Source: Yamagishiella unicocca (taxonomy: Eukaryota > Chlorophyta > Chlorophyceae > Chlamydomonadales > Volvocaceae). Taken from it: a stretch of 64,000 bases of DNA. Below are positions 35,046-46,497 of the stretch, in pieces. Positions within the stretch are counted from its first letter, which is position 1. Each line of letters starts with the position of its first letter. The translations under genes and the position numbers were made by a program. The notes beneath the pieces were generated by a model. It did not search any database, was not told where the DNA came from, and saw only the letters and a program-made list of their open reading frames with translations. The stretch spans positions 1 through 64,000 of the forward strand of contig BDSL01000076.1 in NCBI GenBank assembly GCA_003116995.1, read 5' to 3'.

Positions 35046-37568
35046 GCCTTCCCCCCTGCCGTACAGGAGCTCACCCGGTCCCTAGAGGACTGGAACACGG
35101 GGGTCACCACCGCGGCGCTGCAGGTGGGGGTGCGGGGGGTGCGGGGGGTGGGGGGTGGGGGTTGGGAGGGGGTTGGGGGGTTGGGAGGTTACAATAATAG
35201 AACCGGTAACTCGACTGGGGAAATGGGGGGGGTGGTAGGGGTATGCCCGAACCCCGCCATCACAACCACCTGCCGCTGGCTCGCTCCTTGCCGCCTCCAC
35301 CTTCTCATGCGCTGGCAGCGCCCGACAACACCACCCCATTGCTGTTGCGGCTTGCACCCCTCCACACGAGCGGGCCGTTCGTCGCTCTCCCTCCTCCAAC
35401 CCCCCCCCACGCCCTCCGCTTCCAATGTTGTGTAATCGAATCTTCTCACCACCCCCCGTGTCCTTCCTCCCGCCCCCTGCCTACCCACCCACCCCGACCA
35501 CCCCCGTGCCCTTCCTCCTGCCCCCGCCCGCCCCACCCCCCAGAGCCTCACGTCCCTGCTCAAGCAGCTGGGTGCCGAGGTGCTTGGCAGCCCGGTGATG
35601 CTGCTGCTAGCAAACACGGCGGCGGCGGTGCTCAAGGGGGAGACAAAGTGCCAGGTGGGCTCCAGGGAGGAGGGAGGAGAGTTCGAGGGGAGGGTTTTCT
35701 CCCTTCAATGAGATGCCGTTAAACTGGTGTCGACCCCATCAAACGTGGGGTGAATTTGACTAAGAATTCGTGCGACTGGGTCAGGAGAGGGGCGGGATGG
35801 AGGGGCGGGAAAGAGGGGCGGAGGCTGTACGGAAGGATTTGGATTCTCGGCTGCCAGGCCCTCTCCACTGCAGTCATCACTCAAACAACACCTCCCCTCC
35901 CGTTGCCCCGCCCCTCCTCCCGCCTGGCCTACGCAGCAATACTTGCAGGACGAGGAGGATGATGACGAGGAGGGCGACGAGGAGGGCGGCAGGGGGGGCC
36001 AGGAGGAGGAGGAGCTGCTGTCTGCGGTCACAGAGCTGCTGCCTGTCATGGCGGCGGCGGCGGGTCCGGCCACATACGCTCCGGTGTTCGAGTCCCTGCA
36101 CCTGCCGGGCCTGATGTCACGGCTCAAGCCGCAGCAGCTGGCAGATGTGCGGAGTGTGGTGGTGGGCGGGCTGGCGGAGGTGGCGGAGGTGCTCAAGGTG
36201 GGGAGGGGAAGGGGGGGGGTGCGGAAGGGAGGGAGGGAGGGAGGGGGAATGGGAGATCGCAAGGAAGGCCCGTGTACGCGAGAATGGGGGAGGGAGGAAG
36301 GAGGGGAGGGAGGGAGGAGCTTCGAGCAGTCCGGCACTTACGCCAACAACTTCGTGAGAGCAGTATTACTATACGCCAACAACTCCGTAAGAGCAGTATT
36401 ACTATGCGTATTACTAGTACTATTACTACAGCTAGTGGCTAGTGGAGCCCAAACCCAAGAGCCCTTTCACCAAGGGCCCCCACCATACCCACCCCACCGC
36501 TCCCCTCCCCCCCAGGCTTTCCTGGCTCCCCACCTTCCCGCGCTGCTGCCGCTGCTGCTGCGGGAGCTGCGGTGCTCGGAGGCCATCAACCGCCAGAACG
36601 CCGCCTTCTGCTGCGGGGTGCTCGCGGAGGGGTGCGGGGGGGCGGCCATGGCTCCGCACCACCCCAAGCTGCTGCAGGTGGGCTAGGGCGGGTCAGCCGT
36701 GGAGATCGACATAGGGAAGCCGAAGAGGCACCCCCACACCACACCACACCACACCACACCACACCACAACACCGGCTTAATCTCCCCGGGCGCCCCCCCC
36801 GGTCGGCCGTGGATTCGCGGATTCGGTTAAAACTCCCCCCTTTCCGCCAGCCTATGCACCAGCTACACTTCCCACGCCGAGTAACCGGGTCTTTCTGCAA
36901 CCCCCATCCTCCCACTGTCTACCTATCTTACCCGCCACCCACGCTCCAACCCCCCCTAGGCGCTCCACCCGCTGTTCGCCGCCACCGAGAACGAGGGCGT
37001 CCGCGACAACGCGCTGGGCTGCGTCGGCCGCATGATGTCCGCTGACGGCGGCGGGGGGGCGGCGCTGCTGCCGCTGGAGGCTGTGATGCCCGTGATGCTG
37101 GGGGCACTGCCGCTGAGGGAGGACCTCAAGGAGGCTCCGGCGGTGTACGGCGCGCTGTGCGGGCTGCTGACGGGTGGGTCGCTCGCTGGCTCTCGGCGGC
37201 GCCATGAGGGGTGAGGGTGCTCGGCTTCGGTGGGCCCTCGATGAGGTTTCTTGCAGCGCGCCGCTGCCTCCCTTATCGTTCCTTCCCCCCCGTCTCCAAC
37301 CCTCTTCTCACCCCACGTCACCCCCGCCCCCGCTCCCTCAGGCGACCAGGCCCAGCGGGTGGCCGCGTGGGTGCCGCAGGTGGTGGCCGCGTTCGGGGCG
37401 GCGGCGGTGCAGCAGCCCCCGCTGCCGCCAGCGGTGGTGACCAAGGTGGCGCACACGCTGGCGTCGCTGGCGCAGCAGTACCCCGGACCCATGGGTCCGC
37501 TGGTGGCGGCGCTGCCGGCGGAGCAGCGGGCGGCGCTGGAGGTGGCGGTGGCGGCGGGGGCGTCATGA
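27374..37568 (+). CDS. IPO4: Importin-4-type karyopherin beta, 23 exons
   Basis: HEAT-repeat nuclear import receptor of the importin-4/Kap123 type, expected to carry cargo such as ribosomal proteins or histones through nuclear pores under Ran control. The ATG is in an ideal gccaccatgg context. Exons: 27374-27454, 28104-28271, 28460-28685, 29040-29221, 29461-29649, 30222-30241, 30502-30646, 31135-31185, 31477-31596, 31869-31994, 32185-32280, 32510-32657, 32861-33027, 33359-33424, 33848-34037, 34219-34345, 34547-34697, 35067-35123, 35544-35654, 35937-36197, 36516-36677, 36960-37173, 37342-37568. Phases close to 1094 aa, near the family's ~1080. The N-terminus (EVRQLSAVLLRKAV) is the importin-beta N-terminal domain; helical HEAT blocks follow. 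Two acidic loops (DDEDDEDDDDEDEEE near 33960, EEDDDEEGDEE near 35950) are typical. Exon 6 is only 20 bp; intron 16 may use a GC donor (34346). Confidence 0.9.
28418..28450 (+). repeat. Intron motif B copy (importin intron 2, acceptor side)
   Basis: The core CCGTGGATTCGCGGATCC is followed by TTGTATACCCCCACCGCCCC and then the AG of the splice acceptor at 28458-28459. Here the motif lies within the branch point and polypyrimidine region of the intron. Confidence 0.75.
29657..29700 (+). repeat. Intron motif A copy (importin intron 5, donor side)
   Basis: This copy reads GGGGTTCGAGGGAAACCCGT then GGATGCCCGAAAAAACCGT, beginning 8 bp after the donor at 29650. A shorter relative, TTCGAGGGAAACCCGTGG, starts within the donor region of intron 3 (28690-28708). 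Confidence 0.75.
30661..30775 (+). repeat. Intron motif A copy, extended (importin intron 7, donor side)
   Basis: GCTGCAAGGAAAACCCGTG, then AAAACCGTTTAGGACAGACG, then an extension with gcaggttggaggacctgg and ctaaagtcggaggt that also occurs at 46028-46095. It begins 14 bp after the donor at 30647. The shared unit is therefore at least ~110 bp. Confidence 0.75.
32752..32806 (-). repeat. Intron motif A relative, inverted (importin intron 12)
   Basis: The plus strand reads gtctgtcccaaacggccg and ttctaaacggtttttccg, the reverse complement of motif A's AAAACCGTTTAGRACAGAC section. The copy lies ~55 bp before the acceptor at 32860, opposite in orientation to the donor-side copies. Confidence 0.6.
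33040..33165. repeat. (CTACTG/CTACTA)n microsatellite
   Basis: Imperfect trinucleotide array (ctactgctact...) in importin intron 13, just after the donor at 33028. It is interrupted by occasional cga and caa triplets. Confidence 0.9.
33276..33325 (-). repeat. Intron motif A relative, inverted (importin intron 13)
   Basis: The plus strand reads caaacgtccgtcctaaacgg then ttttctttcgttgcaacccc; the reverse complement aligns with 30661-30716. It lies about 35 bp before the acceptor at 33358. Confidence 0.65.
34987..35041. repeat. (CA)n microsatellite
   Basis: About 26 CA dinucleotides lie in importin intron 17, ending 25 bp before the exon 18 acceptor at 35066. Confidence 0.95.
36337..36410. repeat. 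Two-copy ~32-bp tandem repeat
   Basis: The unit cgccaacaacttcgtgagag...tattactata is followed directly by a second copy with cgtaagagcag, then a run of TATTACTA-like triplets. It lies in importin intron 20. Confidence 0.8.
36804..36835 (+). repeat. Intron motif B copy (importin intron 21)
   Basis: This copy reads GGTCGGCCGTGGATTCGCGG then ATTCGGTTAAAACTCCCCC. A third shared motif, gtaaccgggtctttctgc, follows at 36881-36900 and recurs at 30412 in importin intron 6. Confidence 0.7.
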
Positions 37569-38900
37569 GGGCGGCATCTGGAGAGGACGGCGTTGGGGCT
37601 TAGAAACGGGGGGGGATGAGGTAACCCATGGACCCAGAAAGGGGAAACATGATGGGATGGTGGCGGGGAGGGCGGCCTGGTCGGTGGGCGATGCTGATGG
37701 GAGGGTGCGAGAGGTGGGAGACGAAGAGCGGTTAGCGGTTACATGGCTCCGGAACCCGTATCGTACGGAACGGACGTGTTTGGGCCTGCGCTGGGGGATG
37801 GGGTGCGTGTGTGAGAGTGTTTGGGGGGGGGGCCGGGGTTATTTTGTGCAAGGCAGGAGAGATCGACACAAGGCACAAGATGCACGTCTCAAACGTCGGA
37901 CGGGTGAGGTTATTACGTTTGCCGAAGTGCCTGGCTAGCTGGGCGCCTCGGGTAGAGGCTGCTCCCCGTAGTGGAGAGGACAGAGAGATAGAGGAGGAGC
38001 AGCGGCCCCCAAGCCCTGCGGGTAGCTGAGGAGTCGCCGAGATGGGGCAGGCCGCGACCCCCACGTCCCCGGGCGCATGGGTCATGACCGTATGACCGCA
38101 CGGGGAACTAGCGATGTGGACTGCCAGGCACCTAAGTCAGGTAGCGGGGGGGGAGGGGCAGTCTGGGCAGTTTCGTGGTGCCCTCGGGGTCTGCCCCGTC
38201 CTCGCGAGGGCGGCAGCTGGTGCTGGTTGTTCTGGGCCTGGACGAATCCAGGTGGATGGGCTGGAACCAGGTGGAAGGGCTGGAAGAGGGGCTACCAGCA
38301 CCTGTCGTGGAGCGCAAACGCGCGCGCAATATCGCGCGCAATCGAGGATTGACCCAGGGACCAGAAGCATGAGAGTACCGGAAACAGCCCAGTGCAGCTA
38401 TACCGAGAGCAATGAAGGTGTCAATTCAACGAGGTCAATTTAACGGAGTGCGCAAGTGCAGCTGTTGCTCGGTACCACTCGAACCCTCTTTTGAAGTGAG
38501 CATGATCCGAAAAATTCAAAAGCCATAACCATACGCATAAATTGCAGTATAACCAGGGCTGTGAAAGTTATGTCCGGAAATTCGATCACCTCTAGCCGCT
38601 TAGGTTCGCACTGGATTGGTTCGAGCTCCTGCCAATCGGGACTGCGGTTTCACCGCGCCTAAACCCCAAATCCCTCCAAACAGCTCGGCAGCGCACGAGT
38701 GTCTCTTCGCAACGCCTGCGGATGCTGTCGTCCCAAATTATGCAAAGTATGCGAAGAATGCCAACGGTCCGAACGAGAATAAGAACGGTCGAAGCGGAAG
38801 CGCTAGCGTCACCAGCAACCCAAGGGCATTTTGCCAGCCCAACGCATAGCACGCCACATCCCAAAACGATGACCCATTCAGCCAACCTCCTCATCGTCCG
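37569..38900. other. Intergenic, nothing recognised
   Basis: Sequence between the convergent ends of the importin gene (plus) and the ARM-like gene (minus). Small open frames such as 38592-38894 on the minus strand have no domain and AT-richer composition. No transposon ends are seen. Confidence 0.4.
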
Positions 38901-41900
38901 TCACTTCATAACGACCGCCAGGGCTGCAATGGTGGCCCGGGCAGATCGCGCCTGCCGCTGCAGCTGTGACCCGTGGGTCGCTTCATCAGTCCGGCCCTGC
39001 GCTGTGTCCTGTGCGCTCTCGGCCCCACACAGCCTGTCCAGGGCCGCCATCAGGGCGGTGGAGGACCGCACCTGGTCCAGCCCCTGCAACCGGGTCCGCA
39101 CAAGGTCGGCATAAGGGTAAAGATGCAAGGTAACGGACAAGTCCGTTCAGTGGTGGAAAAAAATAATAAAAACAGGTTTCAGCAGGGTCAAGCGATGCTA
39201 AACCTGCTCGGCCTGCCTTCATGGCCTCGACCTCCAATCCGAACCAGCTGCCAGGCAGTCAACGGCATGGTGGCGTGCGCAACGCACCTTTCTAGTGAGA
39301 ACCAGCTCCTGCGGACACGTCAGGCATGAACAGAACAAGGAAGCGGTTGGAATGTCGGTTGGTTGGTTGATATGTCGGTTGGTTAGTTGGTGGGGGCGAG
39401 GAGTTGCGGTTCGGCAAGTCGATCAGATGGCCCAGGAGAGGAGGCTGCAGCAGACTGTTCAGCACACCACCCCAATCAAACTAGTGCCCCACCAAAGCCC
39501 CTTCCTTTTCCCCAGCCAGCACCGCCTTTGCTCCTTCCTCGGTTCACCGGCCAATACTCCCCACCCCACCCAGCCCTGCATCTACAGCCGCATACACGCA
39601 CCTGAGTGAGCTGCAGCGCCGGCACCCGCACCGCCACCGCGCCGTGAGCCAGCGCCGCCGCAAGCGCCGCCGCCACGCCGCGCATACCCGCCAGCCTGCC
39701 TCGCGCCTCGGCGCTGACGCGCGACATTGTCACCAGCAGCCCCAGCCCCGAAACCACCAGCTGCTGCTCCAGGGGGGACGAGCAGGCGGCCCGCAGCTGG
39801 CCCACCAGCACCGCCACCAGACCGGCGGACAAAAGGCGGGGGACCAACTGGAGGGGTTGTGGGGGTTGGGGTAGGTCATGCATTTTGGGCTCTGGGCTGC
39901 GGTCCTAGGTATTGGGCGGGTGCGGGTTTCGATAGAGGTCCCTACCCTCTAGCTAACAAATTGTAATCGCTGCCCCTGGCTAGCCAGCTGCCGCCTCCCA
40001 AATCGGCTCCCTAGTCCACGGGCTTTGCTGTCCTCACAACCGCCCCACCCTGACCGACCGCCATCGCCACTCCCCTCCCCCCCAGCCGCCTGCCTACCTC
40101 CGTACACAGCGCCAAGTACGACAGCGCGTTGAAGGCCACCAGGCTCTGTGGCGCGCCCTCCGAAACCGCCTCCACCAATGCGCCCACCAGGCCCGGTGCC
40201 GCCGCAGCAGCAGCTGCCGCCAGCTCCGTGGACTTCTCGTAGGCGCCGGAGGAGCGCATGAAGCAGCTGGGCGAGGGGTCGGCGGAGCGGTGGTAGCAGG
40301 GAGGCCGGGGGCAGAGGTGAGGGGGGAGGTGCGGCGCGGTACGGGGACGGAAGGGGACCGAGCCCAGCCCTGGGAGCATTCCTGCCTAGACCCACCATGA
40401 TCCCATTTCTGGATCTGCGTGTGATTTTCTGGATCCATGCGTCGCCGGGTCCTGATCTGGATCTATCTCCTAGCAGCATACCATAGTAAGAGCCGTTGCC
40501 TGCTGGGGAGGCTCGTCCCCACCCTGGACTTCACACGGCCCCCTCCCTCGCCCCGCCCTCGCCCCGCCCTCCTCCCGCCTTCACCCCTTCCCTCTACCCC
40601 CTTTCACACGCACACAAGTTCCCGCTCCTCTCCCCGCGTGGCGGGCCCCAGCGCACCCCATTGCACGGCACTGCACGGCGCCGCGAGGCGCGCTCGCCTC
40701 ACTGAGGCCCACCGGGGGCCCCCAGCCCCACCCAGTCCAACCCAGCCCCGCCGAGTCCAACCCAGTCCAACTCAGCCCCACCCAGCCCCACCCAGCCCCC
40801 TCACCCGGGCCCCCCCCCCCGACCCACCCGTTCATCAGGTGCACCGCCATGGCCGCCCGCACCGCGTTGCCGCCGCCAGCAGCAGCAGCAGCCAACCGAG
40901 AGTAGTGCGCCACCTGCTGCTCCAGGGGAAGCCCGCTGACGTCGTCACCGCCGCCGCCGCCGCCGCGGCCGACCACGGAGGCGCCTCCGGCGCCGCTGCC
41001 GGTCCCGGAGACCCCGCCCCCGGCTCCGGCCGTGGTCGCAGCGCTTGCGCCGCCGCTGGTGCGTTTGGCCTCAACCCTGCCGCCGCCGCCGCCAGACCCG
41101 CTGCCGTACTGCGTCGGGGCTTTCCCTCCCTGCGCCACCTGCTGCGCGCCGCCCGACCTGCGATGTCGTACATTACCGGTAAATTTGTTCAGCGCGCGCG
41201 TGGGTGGGTTGGAGCAGAGGTGCAAACATCCGGGCCTACCCCTGTCCCCTCCCTCGCCCCCTCCCTCCCCTTCCCGCGCCCCTTTCCGCGCCCCTCCCTC
41301 GCCCCCTCCCCTGCTGCCGTACAACGCACCTAGCAGCCGCCCGCACCGCAGCGACCGCAGTCCCGGCAGGCGTGTTGTACGATGATGACGACGACGACGA
41401 TGACGTCACCGGCCTCATGCCTGCGCCGCTGCTGCTGCTGCGTGCGCTGCCTGCACTCCCGGGTCGCCGCTGCTGCCCCGCCCCCGGCTGCCCGGCCGCC
41501 TGCTGCTGTAAGCTGGCCGGGTGAGGAAGCGCGCCACGTGAAGCCGAGGAGGGTGGGGAGGCCGCCGGCCGAGGCGGCAGGCCGGCGCCGCCAGCATATG
41601 CTTGGGGTCGAGCATTTGGGTTTTGCTGGTGCTGGTACTGGTGCTGCTGTGGGGATCTGTGCGGGCGGGTCCCGTCGGGGCTTCTGATGGATGGCGATGG
41701 CACGGTGGTTAAGCGCGTGCCGGGGCCGTACGGCAGGGGTGGGGTGGTGAGGGCGCCGCGGGGCGGCGAGGGCTGGGGACTTCTGGCGGCCGCGGCGCCG
41801 GCGCTGGCTGGGCCGAGGCCGGCGGCAGCTGGGCGCAGGGGGCCGTGAGTTGGGGGTTCGCTGTGGTAGTGGGCCAGCGTGGCGGGAGGGGGGCGCGACG

Positions 41901-41925
41901 GGTCACCCAGCTCGATCGAGCTGGC
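38901..41925 (-). CDS. ARM/HEAT-like repeat protein, 5' end unresolved
   Basis: Minus-strand gene of unknown function. Proposed exons in transcript order: ~41925-41330, 41157-40828, 40266-40098, 39847-39602, 39083-38901 (stop TGA at 38901-38903); the internal junctions all agree in phase (2, 2, 0, 0). The first part is a Ser/Pro/Gln/Gly-rich linker with homopolymer runs (SSSSSSSS, GGGGGG). The later exons encode amphipathic helices with ARM-like spacing (e.g. FNALSYLALCTELVPRLL, VVSGLGLLVTMSRVS, VPALQLTQGLDQV). The last ~30 residues may form a coiled coil. The reading frame is open in exon 1 up to a stop near 41930, so an upstream exon with the ATG is missing. I cannot name the family with confidence; a flagellar or scaffolding ARM protein is one possibility. 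Confidence 0.6.
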
Positions 41926-44033
41926 GACGACTCAGCCGCGCGACGGCGGCATGAACCATCATTTGACCGAAGGCCAGGCGTCTGTAAGACGCCTCAGAAG
42001 TCTGCCTTGCGGCCGCAGGCTTTGCCGCAATGCCGCGGCGGTCAAGGTGCACGGAGGCCGCGGGCCTCTTCGAGACGACGGCTTGGCACCGATGCCCACA
42101 GGCACTGTACAGTGTTCAGTTGCGAAAGTTAAATTAAGAAGAATGGTCGACACGACCGAGGCGAAGAAGTATGACCGAGACAGTGCGCAAAGACGCTGTT
42201 TGTGAGTAGGTCTAGATAACTAGGGAGGAAAATAAAATGTTTCGTATTTATATTGGTCACTTTATGCGGGAAAGGGGCGTCATCATGATTTTAACTGTTC
42301 GCACCGTTTCCTGCCTGCAATCGCATGCGGACACAAAGCGACGCAGCTTCCTTGTGGAACAGGTAGGCATCAGAGATACTTGCGTCGACGTCAACGGGGT
42401 ACAACGAAAACGGGTGCGGGCGGTGTGCGAAGAGGGTGGGCGACGGGGAACACTCATGTTTTTCCCTGCATACACCTGGCATACGCAAGGAAGGCTGCGA
42501 GTGTCCATGGAGGTCGCCCGTGAGCTTTAATACCATCTTGGGGCATCCATGTGTGCACATCTGCATGCGCTCGTGGCGCCACTTAGGGATACAGTATTAA
42601 GGCCAGTAAGAGCCAAATGAACCACCCTGCCCCAGTCCCGCACGTTAGCAAGTTTAAACGGATGCTCCTTAGGGTATACATACACGCGAGGAGAAGCGCA
42701 GTGCCGGGAATTGTGTGAAGTCCCGATTTGAGAATAACCCGCCCTGTAGTACTTTGTATGCGCGACGCACCGACCGCAACACTAACTACTTGTTATTCGT
42801 CACATACATTTGGGTCTGAGCTTGTACCCATATATAACGTGGCTCTTCGTTACAAATACGGCTGCTAGGTCAGAGGTCATCGAACGACCGCACGGAAGCT
42901 CGTTCAGGAGCAACAACCACTCCAATGCTCAGTAGGGAAACATGCCAAGGCCTGAAAAATCCTTGGTAGCGTAGCTTTCGTCTTTCGGCGTTACTCAGCT
43001 GAGTGGCTGCTCGGACTTGGCTGGCGCTGCTCGGCTGAAGGAAACTAGATGGCAGGGAAACTATGCGTTTCTGTAATAGGTTCGTCGCCAATGCTTGCCA
43101 AAGTTATGCTGCCTAGGTGCACAACCACCATATTTGGTAAATGCTGTGACACGCTGCGCAGAGGCCCGTAATGTTCAAGCGGATGATTTTGCGGAGAAAA
43201 ATTTCTACGTTAAGCTGCGCGTCGGGAGCAATGAGGTTGGTCGCTGTCGCTGATGATAGCGCAATTCTTGGTTTACAGCTCGTGCTAAATTCGCCTCTGT
43301 GCACCTGACCCCAGGTTAAGACGGACGTGGTCAAGGGGTCACTACAACCTAAATTCCTGAAGGACTGCCGGCTGGCGGTCCCGGTGCCTGAGAGCGACGC
43401 CTTGCGGGTAATGCGCTCTGCCCCCCGACCCGGCGCACAGGGCACTCCTTTCCCACCTCCTCACCAGCATCTTTGATGTCGCACACTCCTTACCTTGAAT
43501 CCTTTTAATGACGCCACTCACCACTCGACCCGCCCCCTAGCCAAAGCCCAGCCCGGCCATCCATGTCCATGCTGCGGGTCTGACCACTGCCGCCAGTGGG
43601 GACATGTCCACCACGCGCGCAGCGACACCCGCCCCGGCGCAGCAGCAGCAGTAGCAACACTGCCACCCATTGCGGAGTCCGGCCGTGGCGGGTCGGATCA
43701 ATGGCAGCACCAGCGGCAGTAGCACCTCGGCGTTAGTTATACCGCTTGTGGCAGCGCTCTGCGGATGCAGCATTAGCAGCACCACGCGGGCAGTGAGCGT
43801 CATGTGCCGCCACTGGTGGCAGAAGCATCGGAATGCCGGGGCACACCAGGCGCGACTACTTGCGGGGGGCCTCGCCCGTCCGCACCCCCAGCAGCGGCAC
43901 CCCCCTTCAAACCCAGATGGACGGATACCATTGCGCCCCAGCGCCCCTCAAAACCCGCCCCCCGCAAAACCCGTCAACCTTCCCCCCTCGAAACCCGGCC
44001 CCCTCCGCCCCTGCCGCCTCCTCCTGCTCCCAG
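41926..44033. other. No gene resolved
   Basis: This stretch probably holds the 5' exon and promoter of the minus-strand ARM-like gene on the left and the 5' exons of the C2/LysM gene on the right (43500-43860 has coding-like GC content). Open frames at 42237-42530 and 42870-43091 lack domains and credible starts, so I do not call them. Confidence 0.35.
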
Positions 44034-45817
44034 ATCGAGCTGCTCCAGGTCGGGCCCCGCGGCGACCTGGTGGTTGGGTCCGAGGACCTGCGCATCCTGA
44101 CTATCACCTCTCGGGGCACCATCGTGCACTGGTTCCAGCTCAAGACAGCGAGCCGCAGCATCAGCGGGGAGCTGTGTCTGGTGCTGAGATACCTGTCGGG
44201 TGGGGCGGGAGGGAGGGCGGGGTGAGGGGAGGAGGGGAGCGGGAAGGGAGGGGAGGGGAGGAAGAGGGGGCGGGGGGTGCGGGGAGGGGAGGAGGGGAGC
44301 GGGAAGGGAGGGGAGGAAGAGGGGGCGGGGGGGGCGGGGAGGGGAGGAGGGGAGCGGGAAGGGAGGGGAGGAGAGGTGGCGGAGGGAACCAGTGAGGGAG
44401 GAGGCGGGGCGGAGAAAGGGGGGAAGAGGCAGGGACGGGCATGGGTTGGGAGGGAGGGCGTCTGCGCATCATGTCGTTGCAGTGGGTGGTTGGTTAGGTG
44501 GGTGCTGGGTTTCGGGTGCAGCCGGGGGGAGCACAGGGCAGGCAGTTGAGTCCAGGGGCGGCTTGCGAGATTGAGGGCAGGCGCTCAAATATTCCCGCTC
44601 GGGCCCCAACACAATAAGCCATCTCCCTAACCCTCCTGCCCCCCCACCACCACCTCGACCCATTCCGCAGCTGGAGCGCACCGGCCCATGTCCCCTACGT
44701 ACGCCATCGCGGCCCGCCAGGCGAAGGAGCGGGCGCTGGAGGCGCCGGCGGCGCCGCAGGTGGGGGCTAGGGTGGCGGTAAAGGGCGCGGGGGTTCCGGC
44801 GGGGTCCCGTCCGGGATGGCGGTTGCGGTTGGGCATCGTAGAGATAGCGAGCCCGAGGCTTCTGGAGGGAAATGTTATGACCAACGGATACCTATCAACG
44901 AATCACAACAGGCGTATAAGCTCTGGCACCTCCCGCCCACCCCGCCCCAGACTCCCTCCACGTCGGCCTTCCGCGACCTAGGCGCAGCCAGCCCCAGCGC
45001 CGGCAGTGGCCGGTACACATCCACGACCACCGGCGTGGAGCAGCAGGGCTCCTCAGCCAACGGCGGCGGCAGCGGCCACTACGCCAACGGGCCCGCCTCG
45101 CCGGGGGTGGCGGCATCAACCTCGGCGCCGTCGGCGGGAGGTCGCTCGTTGACGCCGCAGCGGCAGGGCTCGGGGTCCAGGGAGGGGCGGCGACCGGGCC
45201 GGCCGCGCGGCGCCGCGCAGGTGCCGCTACCGCTGGCGGTGCTGGGCGGCATGGTGGTGGGCGCGCTGGTGTATATTTGGAAGAAGAGGCCGGTCTACTA
45301 CGAGGTAGGACGAGCGGGGGAAGGGTGTGTGTGTTCGTGATGTGTATGTGAAGCAGGGATGCGATTACCGCATGGGTTGGTCTGCAGTTAAGCCGCGAAG
45401 GAGGGCGCGTGTGGGTCGTGGCGCGTGTCGTGTTTTGGGGGATGAGGGCGTTGGGGTGGTTTGTGGGGTTGGGAAGGGGCCCGCTGATCCCGTGCGCGGG
45501 GCGGGGGATTGAGGGGGGCAGGAGGTGGGAGAAATAGGATCACGCGAACCTGCACCCGACCATGAACCCGACCATGGGCCCCACCATGAACCCGACCATG
45601 AACCCGACCATGAACCCGACCATGAACCCCACCATGAACCCGACCATGAACCCGACCATGAACCCTCCCCCCCCGCCCACAGGTCCAGGAGGACGACACG
45701 CTCTGCCACATCGCCTCTTGCTTCAAGAAACGGGTGGAGGACGTGTACCAGAAGAACCGGGCGCTGCTCAAGAACCCTAGCAGGCTGTATCCGGGGGACC
45801 GGCTGCGGATTCGATAG
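44034..45817 (+). CDS. C2-like / transmembrane / LysM protein, 5' part missing
   Basis: 3' part of a gene: exons 44034-44199, 44671-44759, 44951-45304, 45683-45817, consistent in phase, 248 codons. Exon 1 here (IELLQVGPRGDLVVG..., RGTIVHWFQL, SGELCLVLRYL) resembles the C-terminal half of a C2 lipid/Ca2+-binding domain. A Ser/Gly-rich linker follows. Exon 3 ends in one hydrophobic helix, VPLPLAVLGGMVVGALVYIW, followed by basic KKRP. The last 45 residues match a LysM fold (DDTLCHIASCFKKRVEDVYQ, KNRALLKNPSRLYPGDRLRI), which in other proteins binds N-acetylglucosamine polymers. A C2 domain on one side of a membrane helix and a terminal LysM on the other is an uncommon arrangement. At least one upstream exon is not identified. 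Confidence 0.65.
44214..44400. repeat. G-rich minisatellite
   Basis: Tandem, imperfect ~60-bp units of gggaggggaggaggggagcg type occur in the intron after 44199. Runs of three to seven G give strong quadruplex potential on the coding strand. Confidence 0.85.
45549..45668. repeat. 12-bp minisatellite (ATGAACCCGACC)n
   Basis: About nine copies of a 12-mer with variants (ATGGGCCCCACC, ATGAACCCCACC) occur at the 3' end of the last intron of the C2/LysM gene, ending ~15 bp before its acceptor at 45682. It is stop-free in one frame (NPTM repeats), but that is a by-product. Confidence 0.9.
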
Positions 45818-45981
45818 GAACACGCCAGCTCGCAGCGCCACCTCAACCACCACATGCCATGAGCACACCTCGGCCCGGGCGTGCTGCCTGGCTGGCGGGA
45901 CCGATGTCCCTGTCGGCTGCGCTGCCGACACTAGGCGTGGCTGGATGAGACGAAGGCGGGAACGGAAGGGTGGCGGCGCTG

Positions 45982-46095
45982 CGGGGATTCGAGGAAGACC
46001 CGTGGATGCCCGAAAAAACCGTTTAAAACAGACGTTTTGAGATGCATGCTGGAGAACTGGGTTGGGGATACTAAAGCCGAAGGTCGTAATATGAC
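45982..46095 (+). repeat. Motif A, longest copy, intergenic
   Basis: GGGGATTCGAGGAAGACCCG, GGATGCCCGAAAAAACCGTT, AACAGACGTTTTGAGATGCA, ctggagaactgggttgggg and actaaagccgaaggtcg. It matches the importin intron 7 copy over about 110 bp and lies 165 bp beyond the stop of the C2/LysM gene, so the element is not confined to introns. It may still lie in that gene's 3' UTR. Confidence 0.75.
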
Positions 46096-46497
46096 ATTTG
46101 GCGGCGCTGCGGGGATGGGATGGGTTATGTGGGGTCGGTGGTGGGCGGGGCGGGGGCGGGGGGAGAGGAAACCCGTGGGTCGGCACTGAATGGGTGGAGG
46201 GGTACTGAAAGCGGCACAGGGAGGGGCGATAGGGGGAGGGTTGAAGGCGGAATGTGGCGGCCACGATGGCAGCCAGGGATAGGGACGGCGGGTTTTGACC
46301 ACTTGGACTTCGGAGCCGGCGGCGCGATGCAGGCTGCGGGCTGCTCGCGGCCTGCCGTTCCGGTAATATGACAATGATTATCGTGCCGTTGCGCGCGTTG
46401 CATTGCAGCTGTGATTTATGTTGCGTTGCGCCAGCGGGCCACTTTTTCGAACACAACGGCGAGCGGTGTACCTGCGTGTCTGCGCGCGGGCGGGCTA

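Noticed and set aside
38592..38894. 100-aa minus-strand frame with a hydrophobic start
   Set aside because: Has an ATG and a hydrophobic stretch but no homology I recognise, and lies directly after the ARM-like stop; evidence is too thin.
42237..42530. Possible 97-aa gene
   Set aside because: No domain, no splice or promoter context, and the frame could be chance in this lower-GC stretch.
42870..43445. Possible minus-strand genes
   Set aside because: Frames begin without ATG and lack any recognisable family.
45562..45780. NPTM-repeat protein frame
   Set aside because: It reads through the 12-bp minisatellite in an intron and is out of frame with the LysM exon.
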